Source: Micromonospora sp. WMMD1128
Lineage (GTDB): Bacteria > Actinomycetota > Actinomycetes > Mycobacteriales > Micromonosporaceae
NCBI RefSeq assembly: GCF_027497235.1
Contig: NZ_CP114902.1
Location: forward strand, 1,873,501 to 1,937,500
DNA length: 64,000 nucleotides
Direction: 5' to 3'
The notes under the pieces were generated by a model, which saw only the letters and a program-made list of their open reading frames with translations, had not been told where the DNA came from and did not search any database. Shown one piece after another: positions 46,334 to 55,603 of the stretch; positions within the stretch are counted from its first letter, which is position 1; each line of letters starts with the position of its first letter. Both the position numbers and the translations under genes were made by a program.

Positions 46334-46636
46334 ATGTCCATGGTCCGACGACTCACCGCCGCTGCGGCGCTCGCCACGGCGATGCTGGCATCGAGCCTCA
46401 GCGCCGCCTCTCCGGCTTCGGCTGCCCCGCCGCCCGGGGTGCAGGTCTTCACCGGCTACGGCATCAGCTCGATCCCGCAGATCGCGTTGATCAACGCCCA
46501 GAACCAGGCCCGTAACCTGGCCTATGCCGCGGGTTATCCGGAGCCGTTCATCCAGTGCGCCAACGGGGCGTCCTGGGTGACGCAGCCGATGCCCAACTTC
46601 TACTCGGCGCAGGCCCAGATCATCTGCGCCGCGTGA
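46334..46636 (+). CDS. Small secreted protein
   Basis: 100 residues: signal peptide (RRLTAAAALATAMLASSLSA, cleavage near SASA) and a mature domain of ~70 residues with two cysteines (IQCANG, IICAA) that can form one disulfide. The start of the mature part, VFTGYGISSIPQIALINAQN, looks helical. No homologue known to me. GAGGAG lies nine bases before the ATG. Confidence 0.78.
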   Translation: MSMVRRLTAAAALATAMLASSLSAASPASAAPPPGVQVFTGYGISSIPQIALINAQNQARNLAYAAGYPEPFIQCANGASWVTQPMPNFYSAQAQIICAA

Positions 46637-47180
46637 AAGCTCCCCCGGGTGAGCGGGGCGAAGTGTCGATCGTGCCAGGGCTGCTGCCAAGCGCAGCCTG
46701 CCGTGGTGAGCACACCCGGCGACGACTGCACGGCGACGCTCCCACGTAAGCGTATGGGGATACGGCGGCCGGCGGGCCCATCGGAAGCTCGCCGGCCGAC
46801 TGCCGGTGCGCTCGGCCCGCAATGGGTCACCGGGCAGCCAGGCCCGGAAACAGCCGACAGCGAGCCTCCGGCCCGACGCGCTATTGGACCGGAAAGTCCT
46901 CTGACCTCGCATTGGCCATGTCATTTCTGTTAACCGCAATTGACATTTGTGTGAAGTCCACGGCGGTTCCGTCACCGCCCGTGACGAAGCGCAGGATCCG
47001 TCCCACCCGGCGGATCGACGATCTGCCACGGCCCGCCAACGAGCTTGTTTACATTGAGCCATATCATTTGCTAGTGTCCCCGATACGAAAAGCTACAAGC
47101 CATGCGGGCAGGCTTTATTCAGCCGCACGTCACCCCGACCCCATGTCGATCACTCAGTGGCCCGAAAGTGGAGGTCGGCT
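46637..47180 (+). promoter_or_regulatory. Intergenic region with promoter of the PKS cluster (47048-47077)
   Basis: TTTACA (47048-47053), 18 bases and TAGTGT (47072-47077) form a promoter about 100 bases before the first acyltransferase gene. The sequence here is markedly A/T rich for this genome. A TTGACA box at 46940 is a second candidate. The rest (46637-46930) has no gene that I can support. Confidence 0.6.
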
Positions 47181-48350
47181 GTGCGTACGCTGCTGCTCTT
47201 CGATGGCCTTGGCGGCACCAACGACAATCTCCTGCCGGCGGTCCGCAGCCTTTTCGCCATTCCCGAGAATGCGGCTTACTGCCAGGCGGTGCGGGAGACC
47301 CTCGACCAGGTGGCGGCCTATCTCGACCCGCCGACACCGACACCGAGCGGGCCGGCGGACCTTCCGCTGCGGCAATGGCTGGCCCCGGCGACCGGCGCCC
47401 CCGACGAGGTCCTGCGCAACTCGGTCTCCGCCGGGCTCTGCGTGCACATCCTCCAGGTCTGCCACCTCCAACCGGCTCGGCACCGCGCGGAGGGCGTCGT
47501 CGGGTCGCTGGGCCACAGCATCGGTCTGCTGGCCGCCATGATCGCCGGAATGCGGCTGCGACGGATGGACGAGTTCCTGGACGTGGCCTCCGTGTGCCTG
47601 CGGTTGTTAGCGCTAACCCTGGTCCGGGGACATCAGCTCACCACCGCCGCCACACCCGACGCCGACGCCGTCGACCGCTACCTGGCCAGGGCCCGTCGGG
47701 GTGCCCCACCTGGGCCGATGGCCGCCCTTGCCGGCCTGCCCCGGGACGATCTGCGCGGCATCGTCGAGACGTTCAACACCGGCGGGGCGTCGCTTTCGGT
47801 GAGCCTGGCCAACTCACCGGACACCTACGTGCTCAGCGGCCCGGCGGGGGAGTTGCTCGACCTCTACTTCGACCACGAGGCGCTGTTCGAGCGGACCGGC
47901 GTGAGCTGGGCGTTCCTGACCACCACCATCCCGTTCCACAGCGCGCACCTCGCGCCGGCGGCGGAGCGGGTCGGCGGCGACCTGCACTTCATCGGCGACC
48001 TGCCGGGCGGCGACAGACTGCGGCTGCCGGTGTACGCCACCGACGGCCCACGCAATCTCCAGGGGTCGTCGGATCTGGTGGAGGAGTTCCTCACCCAGGT
48101 GCTGCTCCGCCCCATCGAATGGGAACTCGTGACGCGACACGCAATCGACGACGCGGCCGTCGACCGCATCGTGGACTGCGGGCCGGGGCCGGCCGCACGA
48201 CGGTTTACCAGGGAGTGCCTGCGAGGCAGCGCGCAACGTCTGGTGTTCGAGCCGATCCAACAATTTTCCGCTGCCCAGGCGACAGGAGGCCAGCATGCAG
48301 TGTCTGCTCTTTCCCGGCCAGGGCGTGCAGCGCAAAGGAATGGGCGCTGA
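47181..48350 (+). CDS. Acyltransferase-domain protein of the PKS cluster
   Basis: 389 residues with an alpha/beta hydrolase-type AT fold: GSLGHSIGLLAAMIAGM has the nucleophile Ser in GHSIG, TTTIPFHSAHLAPAAERV holds the catalytic His region. The first ~90 residues (RTLLLFDGLGGTNDNLLPAV) are an extra N-terminal part resembling starter-unit acyltransferases. trans-AT clusters often pair an acyl hydrolase (proofreading) or starter AT with the malonyl transferase; this gene sits in that place. GTG 47181 is preceded by GGAGG. Its end overlaps the next gene by 56 bases. Confidence 0.75.
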   Translation: MRTLLLFDGLGGTNDNLLPAVRSLFAIPENAAYCQAVRETLDQVAAYLDPPTPTPSGPADLPLRQWLAPATGAPDEVLRNSVSAGLCVHILQVCHLQPARHRAEGVVGSLGHSIGLLAAMIAGMRLRRMDEFLDVASVCLRLLALTLVRGHQLTTAATPDADAVDRYLARARRGAPPGPMAALAGLPRDDLRGIVETFNTGGASLSVSLANSPDTYVLSGPAGELLDLYFDHEALFERTGVSWAFLTTTIPFHSAHLAPAAERVGGDLHFIGDLPGGDRLRLPVYATDGPRNLQGSSDLVEEFLTQVLLRPIEWELVTRHAIDDAAVDRIVDCGPGPAARRFTRECLRGSAQRLVFEPIQQFSAAQATGGQHAVSALSRPGRAAQRNGR

Positions 48351-49131
48351 TCTCTTCGCCCATTTTCCGGAGACGACCGCGCTGGCGGACGGGATTCTGG
48401 GTTACTCCATCGAGGAGCTGTGCACCCGGGATCCGCACAGAAGGCTGCGCGACACCCAATTCGCCCAGCCCGCCGTCTTTGTGGTCAACGCATTGCTGGG
48501 AATGCAGCGGGCCAACGAGCAGCCGGACGCCTACCGGTTCTTCGCCGGACACAGTCTGGGCGAGTACAACGCACTGGTCGCGGCGGGCGTGCTCGATTTC
48601 GGCACCGCGCTGCGGCTGGTACGACGCCGAGGAGAGCTGATGGCCGGCGTCACCGGCGGAGCCATGTCGGCGGTGCAGGGGGTGCCGGCCGCCTTCGTCG
48701 AGCGCGTCCTGCGGGAAACCGGTCTGTCCAGCGTCCACGTGGCGAACCTGAACGCCGACACGCAGACCGCGATAGCCGGCGACCGGGTCGAGGTCGCCGT
48801 CGCGGCCAAGGCGATCGGCGCCCTGCCCGGTGCCCGAGTCGTCCCGCTCAACGTCAGCGGGCCGTTCCACAGCCCCCTGATGGCGCCGGTCGAGCCCGCA
48901 CTGCGCGAACTGCTGCGAGCCTGCGTGTTCGCCGACGGCCACGGCACCGTGGTGTCCAGCGTGACCGGTGCGGTCTTCCGCCCCGACGAGGGCGCCGAGC
49001 TGCTGGCCCGCCAGGTGTCCACCCCGGTGCAGTGGGTGCGCGCGGTCACCACGCTGCGGGCGGCGGGCGTGACCCGGTTCGACGAGGCACACGGAAGCAC
49101 CCTGACCGCGCTGGTGAGCAGGATCCACTGA
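48295..49131 (+). CDS. trans-acting malonyl-CoA:ACP acyltransferase
   Basis: 278 residues. LLFPGQGVQRKGMG start, AGHSLGEYNALVAAGVLDF with the active Ser, an Arg in LVRRRGELM, and NVSGPFHSPLM with the catalytic His. GHSLGEYNAL plus RRGELM is the pattern of free-standing ATs of trans-AT polyketide synthases rather than of housekeeping FabD. It should load malonyl units onto the AT-less synthase encoded next. ATG follows GGAGGCC. 14 bases separate it from the PKS gene. Confidence 0.9.
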   Translation: MQCLLFPGQGVQRKGMGADLFAHFPETTALADGILGYSIEELCTRDPHRRLRDTQFAQPAVFVVNALLGMQRANEQPDAYRFFAGHSLGEYNALVAAGVLDFGTALRLVRRRGELMAGVTGGAMSAVQGVPAAFVERVLRETGLSSVHVANLNADTQTAIAGDRVEVAVAAKAIGALPGARVVPLNVSGPFHSPLMAPVEPALRELLRACVFADGHGTVVSSVTGAVFRPDEGAELLARQVSTPVQWVRAVTTLRAAGVTRFDEAHGSTLTALVSRIH

Positions 49132-49145
49132 AGGGACAACGGAGC

Positions 49146-52100
49146 ATGAGCATCGCGATCGTCGGCACCTCGGTGGAGCTGCCCGGGGTGGACGGCCTGG
49201 ACGACCTGTGGCGGGTGATCAGTACGGGCGCCAGCCTCACCCGGCCGTTCCCGCCGCACCGCCGGGACACCCTGGCCGAGTACATCCACTACGTACGGGC
49301 CACCACCGTCGAGCCGGTGGAGGACGATGACCTGGACTTCCACAACGGCTGCTTCCTCGACACCGTCGACACGTTCGACTACGCCGTGTTCGGGATGACC
49401 CCCCGGCAGGCCACGCTTACCGATCCGCACCACCGCATGGTGCTGCGCGCCATGTTCCTCGCCCTGGAGGACGCCGGATACTCCGCCGACCGGCTCCGTG
49501 GCAGCCGGACCGGGGTGTTCGTCGGCTTCGCGACCAACCCGGGCGCGACCTACATGGACTACCTGTCCCGGATCGAGCCCTCAGCCAGCCAGCAGGCGAT
49601 CACCGGCAACATCCCGGCCATGCTGGCCAACCGCCTCTCCCACCTGCTCGACCTGCGGGGGCCGAGCATCGTCGTCGACACCGCCTGCTCGGCCACCCTG
49701 GTCGCGGTGCACCAGGCCAAGAACGCCCTGCTGGCGGGGGACTGCGAGCTGGCGGTGGTGGGCGGCGCCCGGATCGTCTTCGCGCCGGTCAAGCATCCCC
49801 ACTCGGCGATCGGCATCGAATCGTCCGACGGTGTCACCCGGACGTTCGACGAGGCCGCCGACGGCACCGGCTTCGGTGAGGGCTCCGGCGCCGTCGTGCT
49901 CAAACGGACCGAGCAGGCCATCGCCGACGGTGACCAGATCTACGCGATCCTGAAGGGCAGCGCGGTCAACCACGACGGCCACACCGACGGCATCACCAGC
50001 CCCAACTCCCAAGCGCAGGCCGACCTGCTGCTCGCGGCGTGGCAGAACGCCGGCATCGACCCGCGCACGCTCGGCTACTTCGAGGCCCACGGCACGGCCA
50101 CCCGGGTGGGCGACCCGATCGAGCACGAGGGCATGAAGCTGGCCTTCGCCCAGCACACGGCGGAGCGGAACTTCTGCGCGGTGGGCACGGTCAAGGCGAA
50201 CGTGGGCCATCTGTTCGAGGGCTCCGGGGTGATCGGCCTACTCAAGGCGGTGGCGGTGCTGCGGCATCGGATGCTCCCGCCGCAGGCCAACTTCGTCACG
50301 CCCAACCCCAAACTCGACTTCGCCTCCGGACCGCTCTTCGTCCCCACCGAACTGCGTCCGTGGGAGTCGCCGACGGGCCCGCGTCGCTGCGGGGTGAGCG
50401 CGTTCGGCCTGGGCGGCACGAACGCCCACGTCGTGGTCGAGGAGTACGTCGCGGCGCCCCGCCCGCTCGCCCCCGCCGGTGACCACCTGTTCACGCTGAG
50501 CGCGGCCACGCCCCGCTCACTGACCGGGCTGGTCCGCAGCTATCTGGCGTTCATCGACGGCGGCGGGCTGGACGACCTCGACATCGCCGACGTCTGCTAC
50601 ACCACCCAGGTCTCGCGTTCGGCACACCGCTACCGCATCGCCCTGCTGGTCACCGGCCCCGACGATCTCCGCCGAGCGCTGGAAGGGGTCCTCGCCGACA
50701 TCCCGCAACCCGTCGTCGGCCGGCTCGCCGAGGCGGCGGAGGAATACCTGCGGGGCGCTCCGGTCGACTGGCGGGCACTCGCCGCCGGCCAGGCGCGTCG
50801 GGTCGTCCGGCTGCCCCGCTACGTCTTCGACGAGAGCACCGCCTGGCTGAGCTTCCCGGACGACTGGCGGCAGACGATGTCGCTGGAGCGCGCCACCGAG
50901 CACCATCCGGTGACGCACGACGTCGAACTCCGGCCCACGCCGGCACCGACACCGGAGACGACCCCGGCGGGCACCGTACTGGCGCTCGTCGACCCGGCGA
51001 CCGAGGCCGGCGGGTTGCTGGCCGCCGCCCTGCCCGCGGCGAGTCGGATCGTCCGCCTCGGTGAGCCGATCGGCCCCGGCGAAGAGGTGTTCGCCGCCGA
51101 CAGCGTGGCGTCGATCGAACGCATCGTGCGGCTCGTCGACGAACACGACGTCACCCACCTCGTCTACGCCCTGGCGTTCGAGGAGCGCCCGGCGACCGAC
51201 ATCGAGGAGATCGAACGTCGATCCACCAAGAACCTGTACGGCCTCTTCCACCTGACCAAGGCGTTGATGGCTGCCGGCGCGAAGCTCGACCTGGTGGTGC
51301 TGACCCGGACCGCGGTCAGCGCCCACCAGGGCGAGACGACGGCGGTCACCGAGAACGCCGCGCTGGTCGGCTTCGGCAAGGTGATCGTGCGGGAGTACCC
51401 GTACGTCAAGGTCAGGCACATCGACGTCGACCTGGCCGTGTCCCCGGCCGCGCTACGCGCGGAGATTCTCGCCGACGAGCACGGCCTGTCGGTCCTCCGG
51501 GGCGAGCAGCGGCTGCGCGAGGTCTTCGTCGAGGTCCCCGAGATCGACCTCGGCGTCGAGGCCGAGGGGCCGCGGCCGTATCTCAAGCCGGGTGGCACCT
51601 ACCTGATCACCGGCGGCACCGGCGCGCTCGGCCTCGCCGTCGCCCGCGACTTCGCCGCCGCCCAGCACGACATCACGGTGATCCTGCTCAGCCGATCCGG
51701 GCTGCCGCCCCGCGACCGGTGGGACGAGCTGACCGGGCCCGCTTCGGACGGGCCGCAGGCGAACCGGATCCGGGCGGTGCGGGAAATGGAGGCACTGGGC
51801 GCCACGGTGGACGCGGTGGCGGCCGACGCGGGCGACAGCAAGGCACTGGCCGAGGCGGTCGCCCAGATCCGCCTTCGACACGGCCGGATCGACGGCATCG
51901 TGCACGCCGCCGGCCTGCCCGGCGGAAGCACGGTCATGTTCCGCCACCTCGACGACTTCGACGCCGTCGTACGGGCGAAACTGCACGCCGCCTTCGTCCT
52001 CGACGAGGCGACCCGGGACGACCCGCCGGACTTCGTCGCGCACTTCTCCTCGGTCGCCTCGGTCTTTCCGGCCCCGGGTCAGGCCGACTACGCCGCCGCC

Positions 52101-52742
52101 AACTACTACCTGGACAACCTGGCCAGGTCCCGGGCCGGCGGGCGGTGCCACGTGATCGCGCTGGACTGGGTGGCCTGGAAGGAGATCGGCATGGCGGTCG
52201 ACTTCGGCACCAACGGCGACACCATGTTCAAGGCCATCCCGACCGCGGTGGGCCTGGCCGTCCTCGACGCCGGCCTGCGCTCCCGCCGTTCGCGGCTGTT
52301 CGCCGGCGAACTCCACTACGGTGGCGAACTGATCCACCTGCTGCGTTCCTACGACGTCGGGCTCTCCGCCGACATCGAGGCGACGGTGGAACGGCACATG
52401 CACGCGCTGGAGGCCCGGCTGGCGAAGGCCACCGACCGGATCCAGACGACGGTCGCGGCGGTGCCGGTCGAACTCGACGGCCGCGCCGGTGGCGACTACT
52501 CCGACACCGAACGGTCGGTCGCGCGGTGTCTGGCGCTCGCCTTCGGCTACGACCGGCTCGACGTGGAGGCCGACTTCTTCGACCTGGGCGGCGACTCCAT
52601 CATGGCGGCCACGGTGGCCAACAACATCGCGGTCTACCACGGTGTGTCGTACGACGTCGCGGACCTGCTCGCCGACCGCACCGTCGCCGAGATCGCGTAC
52701 CACGTCGACGAACTGCGGGAGTTCGGCGCGAGCGGCAACTGA
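49146..52742 (+). CDS. AT-less polyketide synthase KS-KR-ACP
   Basis: 1,198 residues. Ketosynthase at 1-430 with VDTACSATL (Cys), EAHGT (His) and ANVGHLFEGSG (His), all intact. A linker to ~620, then ketoreductase to ~1080: TYLITGGTGALGLAVAR for NADPH, and Ser/Tyr/Asn in FSSVASVFPAPGQADYAAAN. Acyl carrier domain at ~1115-1185 with DLGGDSIMA (phosphopantetheine Ser). No acyltransferase is present, so extension units must come from the separate AT just upstream. It elongates once and reduces the keto group to hydroxyl. No thioesterase; the product passes on to another protein. Start ATG 49146 gives a KS N-terminus of normal length. Confidence 0.93.
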   Translation: MSIAIVGTSVELPGVDGLDDLWRVISTGASLTRPFPPHRRDTLAEYIHYVRATTVEPVEDDDLDFHNGCFLDTVDTFDYAVFGMTPRQATLTDPHHRMVLRAMFLALEDAGYSADRLRGSRTGVFVGFATNPGATYMDYLSRIEPSASQQAITGNIPAMLANRLSHLLDLRGPSIVVDTACSATLVAVHQAKNALLAGDCELAVVGGARIVFAPVKHPHSAIGIESSDGVTRTFDEAADGTGFGEGSGAVVLKRTEQAIADGDQIYAILKGSAVNHDGHTDGITSPNSQAQADLLLAAWQNAGIDPRTLGYFEAHGTATRVGDPIEHEGMKLAFAQHTAERNFCAVGTVKANVGHLFEGSGVIGLLKAVAVLRHRMLPPQANFVTPNPKLDFASGPLFVPTELRPWESPTGPRRCGVSAFGLGGTNAHVVVEEYVAAPRPLAPAGDHLFTLSAATPRSLTGLVRSYLAFIDGGGLDDLDIADVCYTTQVSRSAHRYRIALLVTGPDDLRRALEGVLADIPQPVVGRLAEAAEEYLRGAPVDWRALAAGQARRVVRLPRYVFDESTAWLSFPDDWRQTMSLERATEHHPVTHDVELRPTPAPTPETTPAGTVLALVDPATEAGGLLAAALPAASRIVRLGEPIGPGEEVFAADSVASIERIVRLVDEHDVTHLVYALAFEERPATDIEEIERRSTKNLYGLFHLTKALMAAGAKLDLVVLTRTAVSAHQGETTAVTENAALVGFGKVIVREYPYVKVRHIDVDLAVSPAALRAEILADEHGLSVLRGEQRLREVFVEVPEIDLGVEAEGPRPYLKPGGTYLITGGTGALGLAVARDFAAAQHDITVILLSRSGLPPRDRWDELTGPASDGPQANRIRAVREMEALGATVDAVAADAGDSKALAEAVAQIRLRHGRIDGIVHAAGLPGGSTVMFRHLDDFDAVVRAKLHAAFVLDEATRDDPPDFVAHFSSVASVFPAPGQADYAAANYYLDNLARSRAGGRCHVIALDWVAWKEIGMAVDFGTNGDTMFKAIPTAVGLAVLDAGLRSRRSRLFAGELHYGGELIHLLRSYDVGLSADIEATVERHMHALEARLAKATDRIQTTVAAVPVELDGRAGGDYSDTERSVARCLALAFGYDRLDVEADFFDLGGDSIMAATVANNIAVYHGVSYDVADLLADRTVAEIAYHVDELREFGASGN

Positions 52743-52766
52743 GCGACGACCGGGATCGGGGACGTC

Positions 52767-54134
52767 ATGACCGACATGACAAAGGGGCCGCCGCTCCGGC
52801 AGATCGTCGGCTTCGCCCTGCCGCTGACCGCGGCCAGCCTGTTCCAGCAGGTGTACCTCCTCGTCGACGGCATCGTCGTCGGGCGCTACGTCGGCGTCGA
52901 GGGGCTGGCCGCGGTCGGCGCGAGCGGGCCGCTGTTCTATCTGCTGAACGCGATGTTCATCGGGCTCGGCACCGCGTTCACCATCCGCCTGGCGCACCTG
53001 CGTGGCGCCGGGCAGGACCGGCAGCGGCGCGACGTCGTGGTGTCCCTGGCCCTGGTCACGGTCGGCTGGACGGTGGGCTGCGTACTGCTGGTCACCGTGC
53101 TGGCCCAGCCGGTGCTGGCGCTGATGGGCATCACGGGCGAGTTGGCCGAGCAGTGCGCCCGCTTCATCCAGGTGCTTTCCCTCGGTTTCCCCGGCATCTT
53201 CGGATCCGCCGCGGTCAGCGCCTACCTGCGCGGCCTCGGCAACTCGCGGGCGGCGATGTGGGTGCAGGCCGCCGGAAACCTGCTGAACATCGGGCTGGCC
53301 CTGCTCTTCGTCGGTGGACTGGGCTTCGGAATCGCCGGTGCCGCGTTGGCCACGGCGGCGGCCAGCAGCGCCGCCGCGGTCATCGGAGTCGTCGCGTCGG
53401 CCCGGATCTATCCCCTGCCACCCGGCCGGCCCGCCCGCGAGGCCGTACGCGGCGAACTCGTCGACGCCACCCGGCTCGGTCTGCCGCTGGCCACGCAGCA
53501 CATCATCCTCGCCGTCGGGATCATGGTGCTGGTCTGGATCATCGAGCCGTACGGCGAGGTGGTGATGGCGGCCTTCACCGTCGTCGCGCGGGTCGAGGCG
53601 TTCAGCGCCATCCTGTTCCTGTCCTTCTCCGGGGCGGTCACCACGTTCGCGGCGCAGAACCTCGGCGCCGGCCACCACGAACGGGCCAGGCACGCCCTGT
53701 TGCGGACCCTGGGGTTGACCTTCGCGCTGACGCTGGTGTTCTCCGCCGTGGTCCTGCTGGCCCGCGCCCCGATCGCCGCGCTGTTCACCGACGACCCGAC
53801 CACCCGCCGGGTCACCGGCGAGTACCTGACGATCATTTTTCCCTTCCTGCCGCTCTACACCCTGATGGTGGTCCTGCACGGCTACCTCAACGGCGCCCGC
53901 CGCACCACAGCACCGCTGATCTGCACCATCGTCGCCTTCGTCATGGTGCAGATCCCGTTCGCGTACCTGCTCAGCCGCCCGTTCGGCATCCACGCCATCA
54001 TGTGGGCCGTGGTCGCGAGTTGGACCGTCGGCCTGTCTTACTCGACCTTCTGCCTGCGACAGGTACTCCGATCGCCGGCGAACCCGGCACCCGGCACCCT
54101 GTCCACCGTCGTGGAGGTGCCAAGCTCCCCATGA
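52767..54134 (+). CDS. MATE family exporter
   Basis: 455 residues and 12 predicted helices. N-terminal GFALPLTAASLFQQVYLLVD and the internal repeat FTVVARVEAFSAILFLSFSG match the MATE/DinF group, sodium- or proton-driven exporters of cationic drugs and natural products. It is placed within the biosynthetic operon and overlaps the following gene by 4 bases, so it is probably the self-resistance or secretion pump for the product. Confidence 0.92.
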   Translation: MTDMTKGPPLRQIVGFALPLTAASLFQQVYLLVDGIVVGRYVGVEGLAAVGASGPLFYLLNAMFIGLGTAFTIRLAHLRGAGQDRQRRDVVVSLALVTVGWTVGCVLLVTVLAQPVLALMGITGELAEQCARFIQVLSLGFPGIFGSAAVSAYLRGLGNSRAAMWVQAAGNLLNIGLALLFVGGLGFGIAGAALATAAASSAAAVIGVVASARIYPLPPGRPAREAVRGELVDATRLGLPLATQHIILAVGIMVLVWIIEPYGEVVMAAFTVVARVEAFSAILFLSFSGAVTTFAAQNLGAGHHERARHALLRTLGLTFALTLVFSAVVLLARAPIAALFTDDPTTRRVTGEYLTIIFPFLPLYTLMVVLHGYLNGARRTTAPLICTIVAFVMVQIPFAYLLSRPFGIHAIMWAVVASWTVGLSYSTFCLRQVLRSPANPAPGTLSTVVEVPSSP

Positions 54135-55543
54135 TCACTATCCGCTCGACCGACCTGGAGTTCCACGGCGGACGTTCGCGAACGGCCCCGCTGGCCTGGG
54201 GCCAGGAGGTCATCTGGGACCTGATCCGCGACTGGGAGGACACCCGGTCGTACGCCGTGCTCATCAAGTGGCTGCACATCCCGCTGCTGTTGAGCGTCGG
54301 CGACGTGCTGGAGAGCCTGGCTGAGCTGATCCGGCGCCACGAGGCGCTCCGCACCATGTACCACCCCACCGCCAGGGGCGACGCGATCCAGGAGATCCTC
54401 GGCTCGGGGTCGCTCCCGGTCGAGCTGGTCGACCGCTCGGTCGACGATCCGAAGGACTACGCCAGCATCGTCACCGACTGTCTGGAGCGCGCCGCGGAAC
54501 TCGGCTTCGACCACGACAAGGAACTTCCGATCCGCTTCTCGGTGATCCTTCAGGACGGCATCCCGATCCTGCTCACGCTGGCCGTGTCGCATCTGTCCGC
54601 CGACTTCACCAGCGCTGAACTGCTGGTCACCGACCTCACCGCCCTGCTGGGAGCCCGCGCGGCCGGCGCGCCACCGCCACCCGCCCGGCCCGTATCACAA
54701 CCGGCGGACCTCGCCCGGATGGAGAACGGGCCGCAGGGACAGCTACTGAACATCCAGGCCGCGCAGTTCATCCGGCGCCAGCTCGACCGAACCCGCCCGG
54801 AGATGCTGCCGGCACGGGCCACTCCGGTCACGCCACGGTTCTTCCGTGGGCAACTGGAGTCCGACGCGGTGGCCGTCGCGATCGGCCCGGCGGCCCGCCG
54901 CCACCGGACGACCTCCTCCGCGATCCTGCTCTCCATCACCTCGGCGCTGATCCGGTGCGTCTGCCCGGGGCCCAACTACCCCATCGACGTCATGCAGGGC
55001 AACCGCACGACACCGGAGCTGGCCGGCACGGTCAGCAACCTCAGCCAGGGGATCCTGACCGTGATCGAGCTGACCGCGGATTCCTTCGCCGCTCTGGTCC
55101 GTCACTGCTCGGCGGTGCTGGCGGAGGCGAGACGGTACGGCCGGCACCGCCAGCGCAGCACCCTGGACATGATCAGCGCGGCGGGGGCGCGGCGGGGCTG
55201 CCAGTTCAACGACACCTGGTCGGGGCTGCCCGGCCGGCCCACCAGACCCCCCGCCACCCTCGACGAACTGGCCGCGACGACCCGGTCCTCCACCTTCTCC
55301 TGGCCCGAGCGGGTGCCCATGAAGAACAAGGATCTCTTCATGGGGATCCGGGGCACCGCCGAGCGGATCCACCTCTCGCTGTTCGCTGACACGGCCCTGC
55401 TGCCGCCCGGCGACATCAGGGCGTTCCTCGACACGTTCGAGCGGGTGGCCGTGACCCTCGCGTACGAGGATCCCGCGCTGGAGCTGATCGCCGACTGGTT
55501 CGCCGAGAGCCGCGCCAGGTACGCCGAGATCGACCGGGACTGA
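54131..55543 (+). CDS. Stand-alone condensation-domain-like protein
   Basis: 470 residues with the chloramphenicol-acetyltransferase/NRPS condensation fold. N-terminal PLAWGQEVIWDLIRDW corresponds to motif C1 and RHEALRTMYH to C2. The catalytic motif HHxxxDG appears as SHLSADF: the second His and the Asp are kept, the first His is Ser and the Gly is Phe. DVMQGNRTTPELAGTVSNLS is the latch-type C5 region. It could join a carrier-bound acyl chain to an amine or alcohol in trans, or act as a chain-releasing enzyme. The ATG overlaps the MATE stop. Last plus-strand gene before a convergent pair. Confidence 0.82.
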   Translation: MITIRSTDLEFHGGRSRTAPLAWGQEVIWDLIRDWEDTRSYAVLIKWLHIPLLLSVGDVLESLAELIRRHEALRTMYHPTARGDAIQEILGSGSLPVELVDRSVDDPKDYASIVTDCLERAAELGFDHDKELPIRFSVILQDGIPILLTLAVSHLSADFTSAELLVTDLTALLGARAAGAPPPPARPVSQPADLARMENGPQGQLLNIQAAQFIRRQLDRTRPEMLPARATPVTPRFFRGQLESDAVAVAIGPAARRHRTTSSAILLSITSALIRCVCPGPNYPIDVMQGNRTTPELAGTVSNLSQGILTVIELTADSFAALVRHCSAVLAEARRYGRHRQRSTLDMISAAGARRGCQFNDTWSGLPGRPTRPPATLDELAATTRSSTFSWPERVPMKNKDLFMGIRGTAERIHLSLFADTALLPPGDIRAFLDTFERVAVTLAYEDPALELIADWFAESRARYAEIDRD

Positions 55544-55603
55544 TCTGCAACCGTCACCCGGTCCGCCGGGAGGGTCGGCCCCGAGCCGGCAACCGGCCCC
55601 GGC

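Noticed and set aside
46822-47541. Plus-strand frame running from the intergenic region into the acyltransferase gene
   Set aside because: It is out of frame with the acyltransferase, has no domain, and spans a promoter region.
51453-53993. An 846-residue minus-strand frame opposite the PKS and MATE genes
   Set aside because: Arg/Asp/Gly/Gln-rich shadow with no motifs, while the plus strand has intact KR, ACP and MATE sequences.
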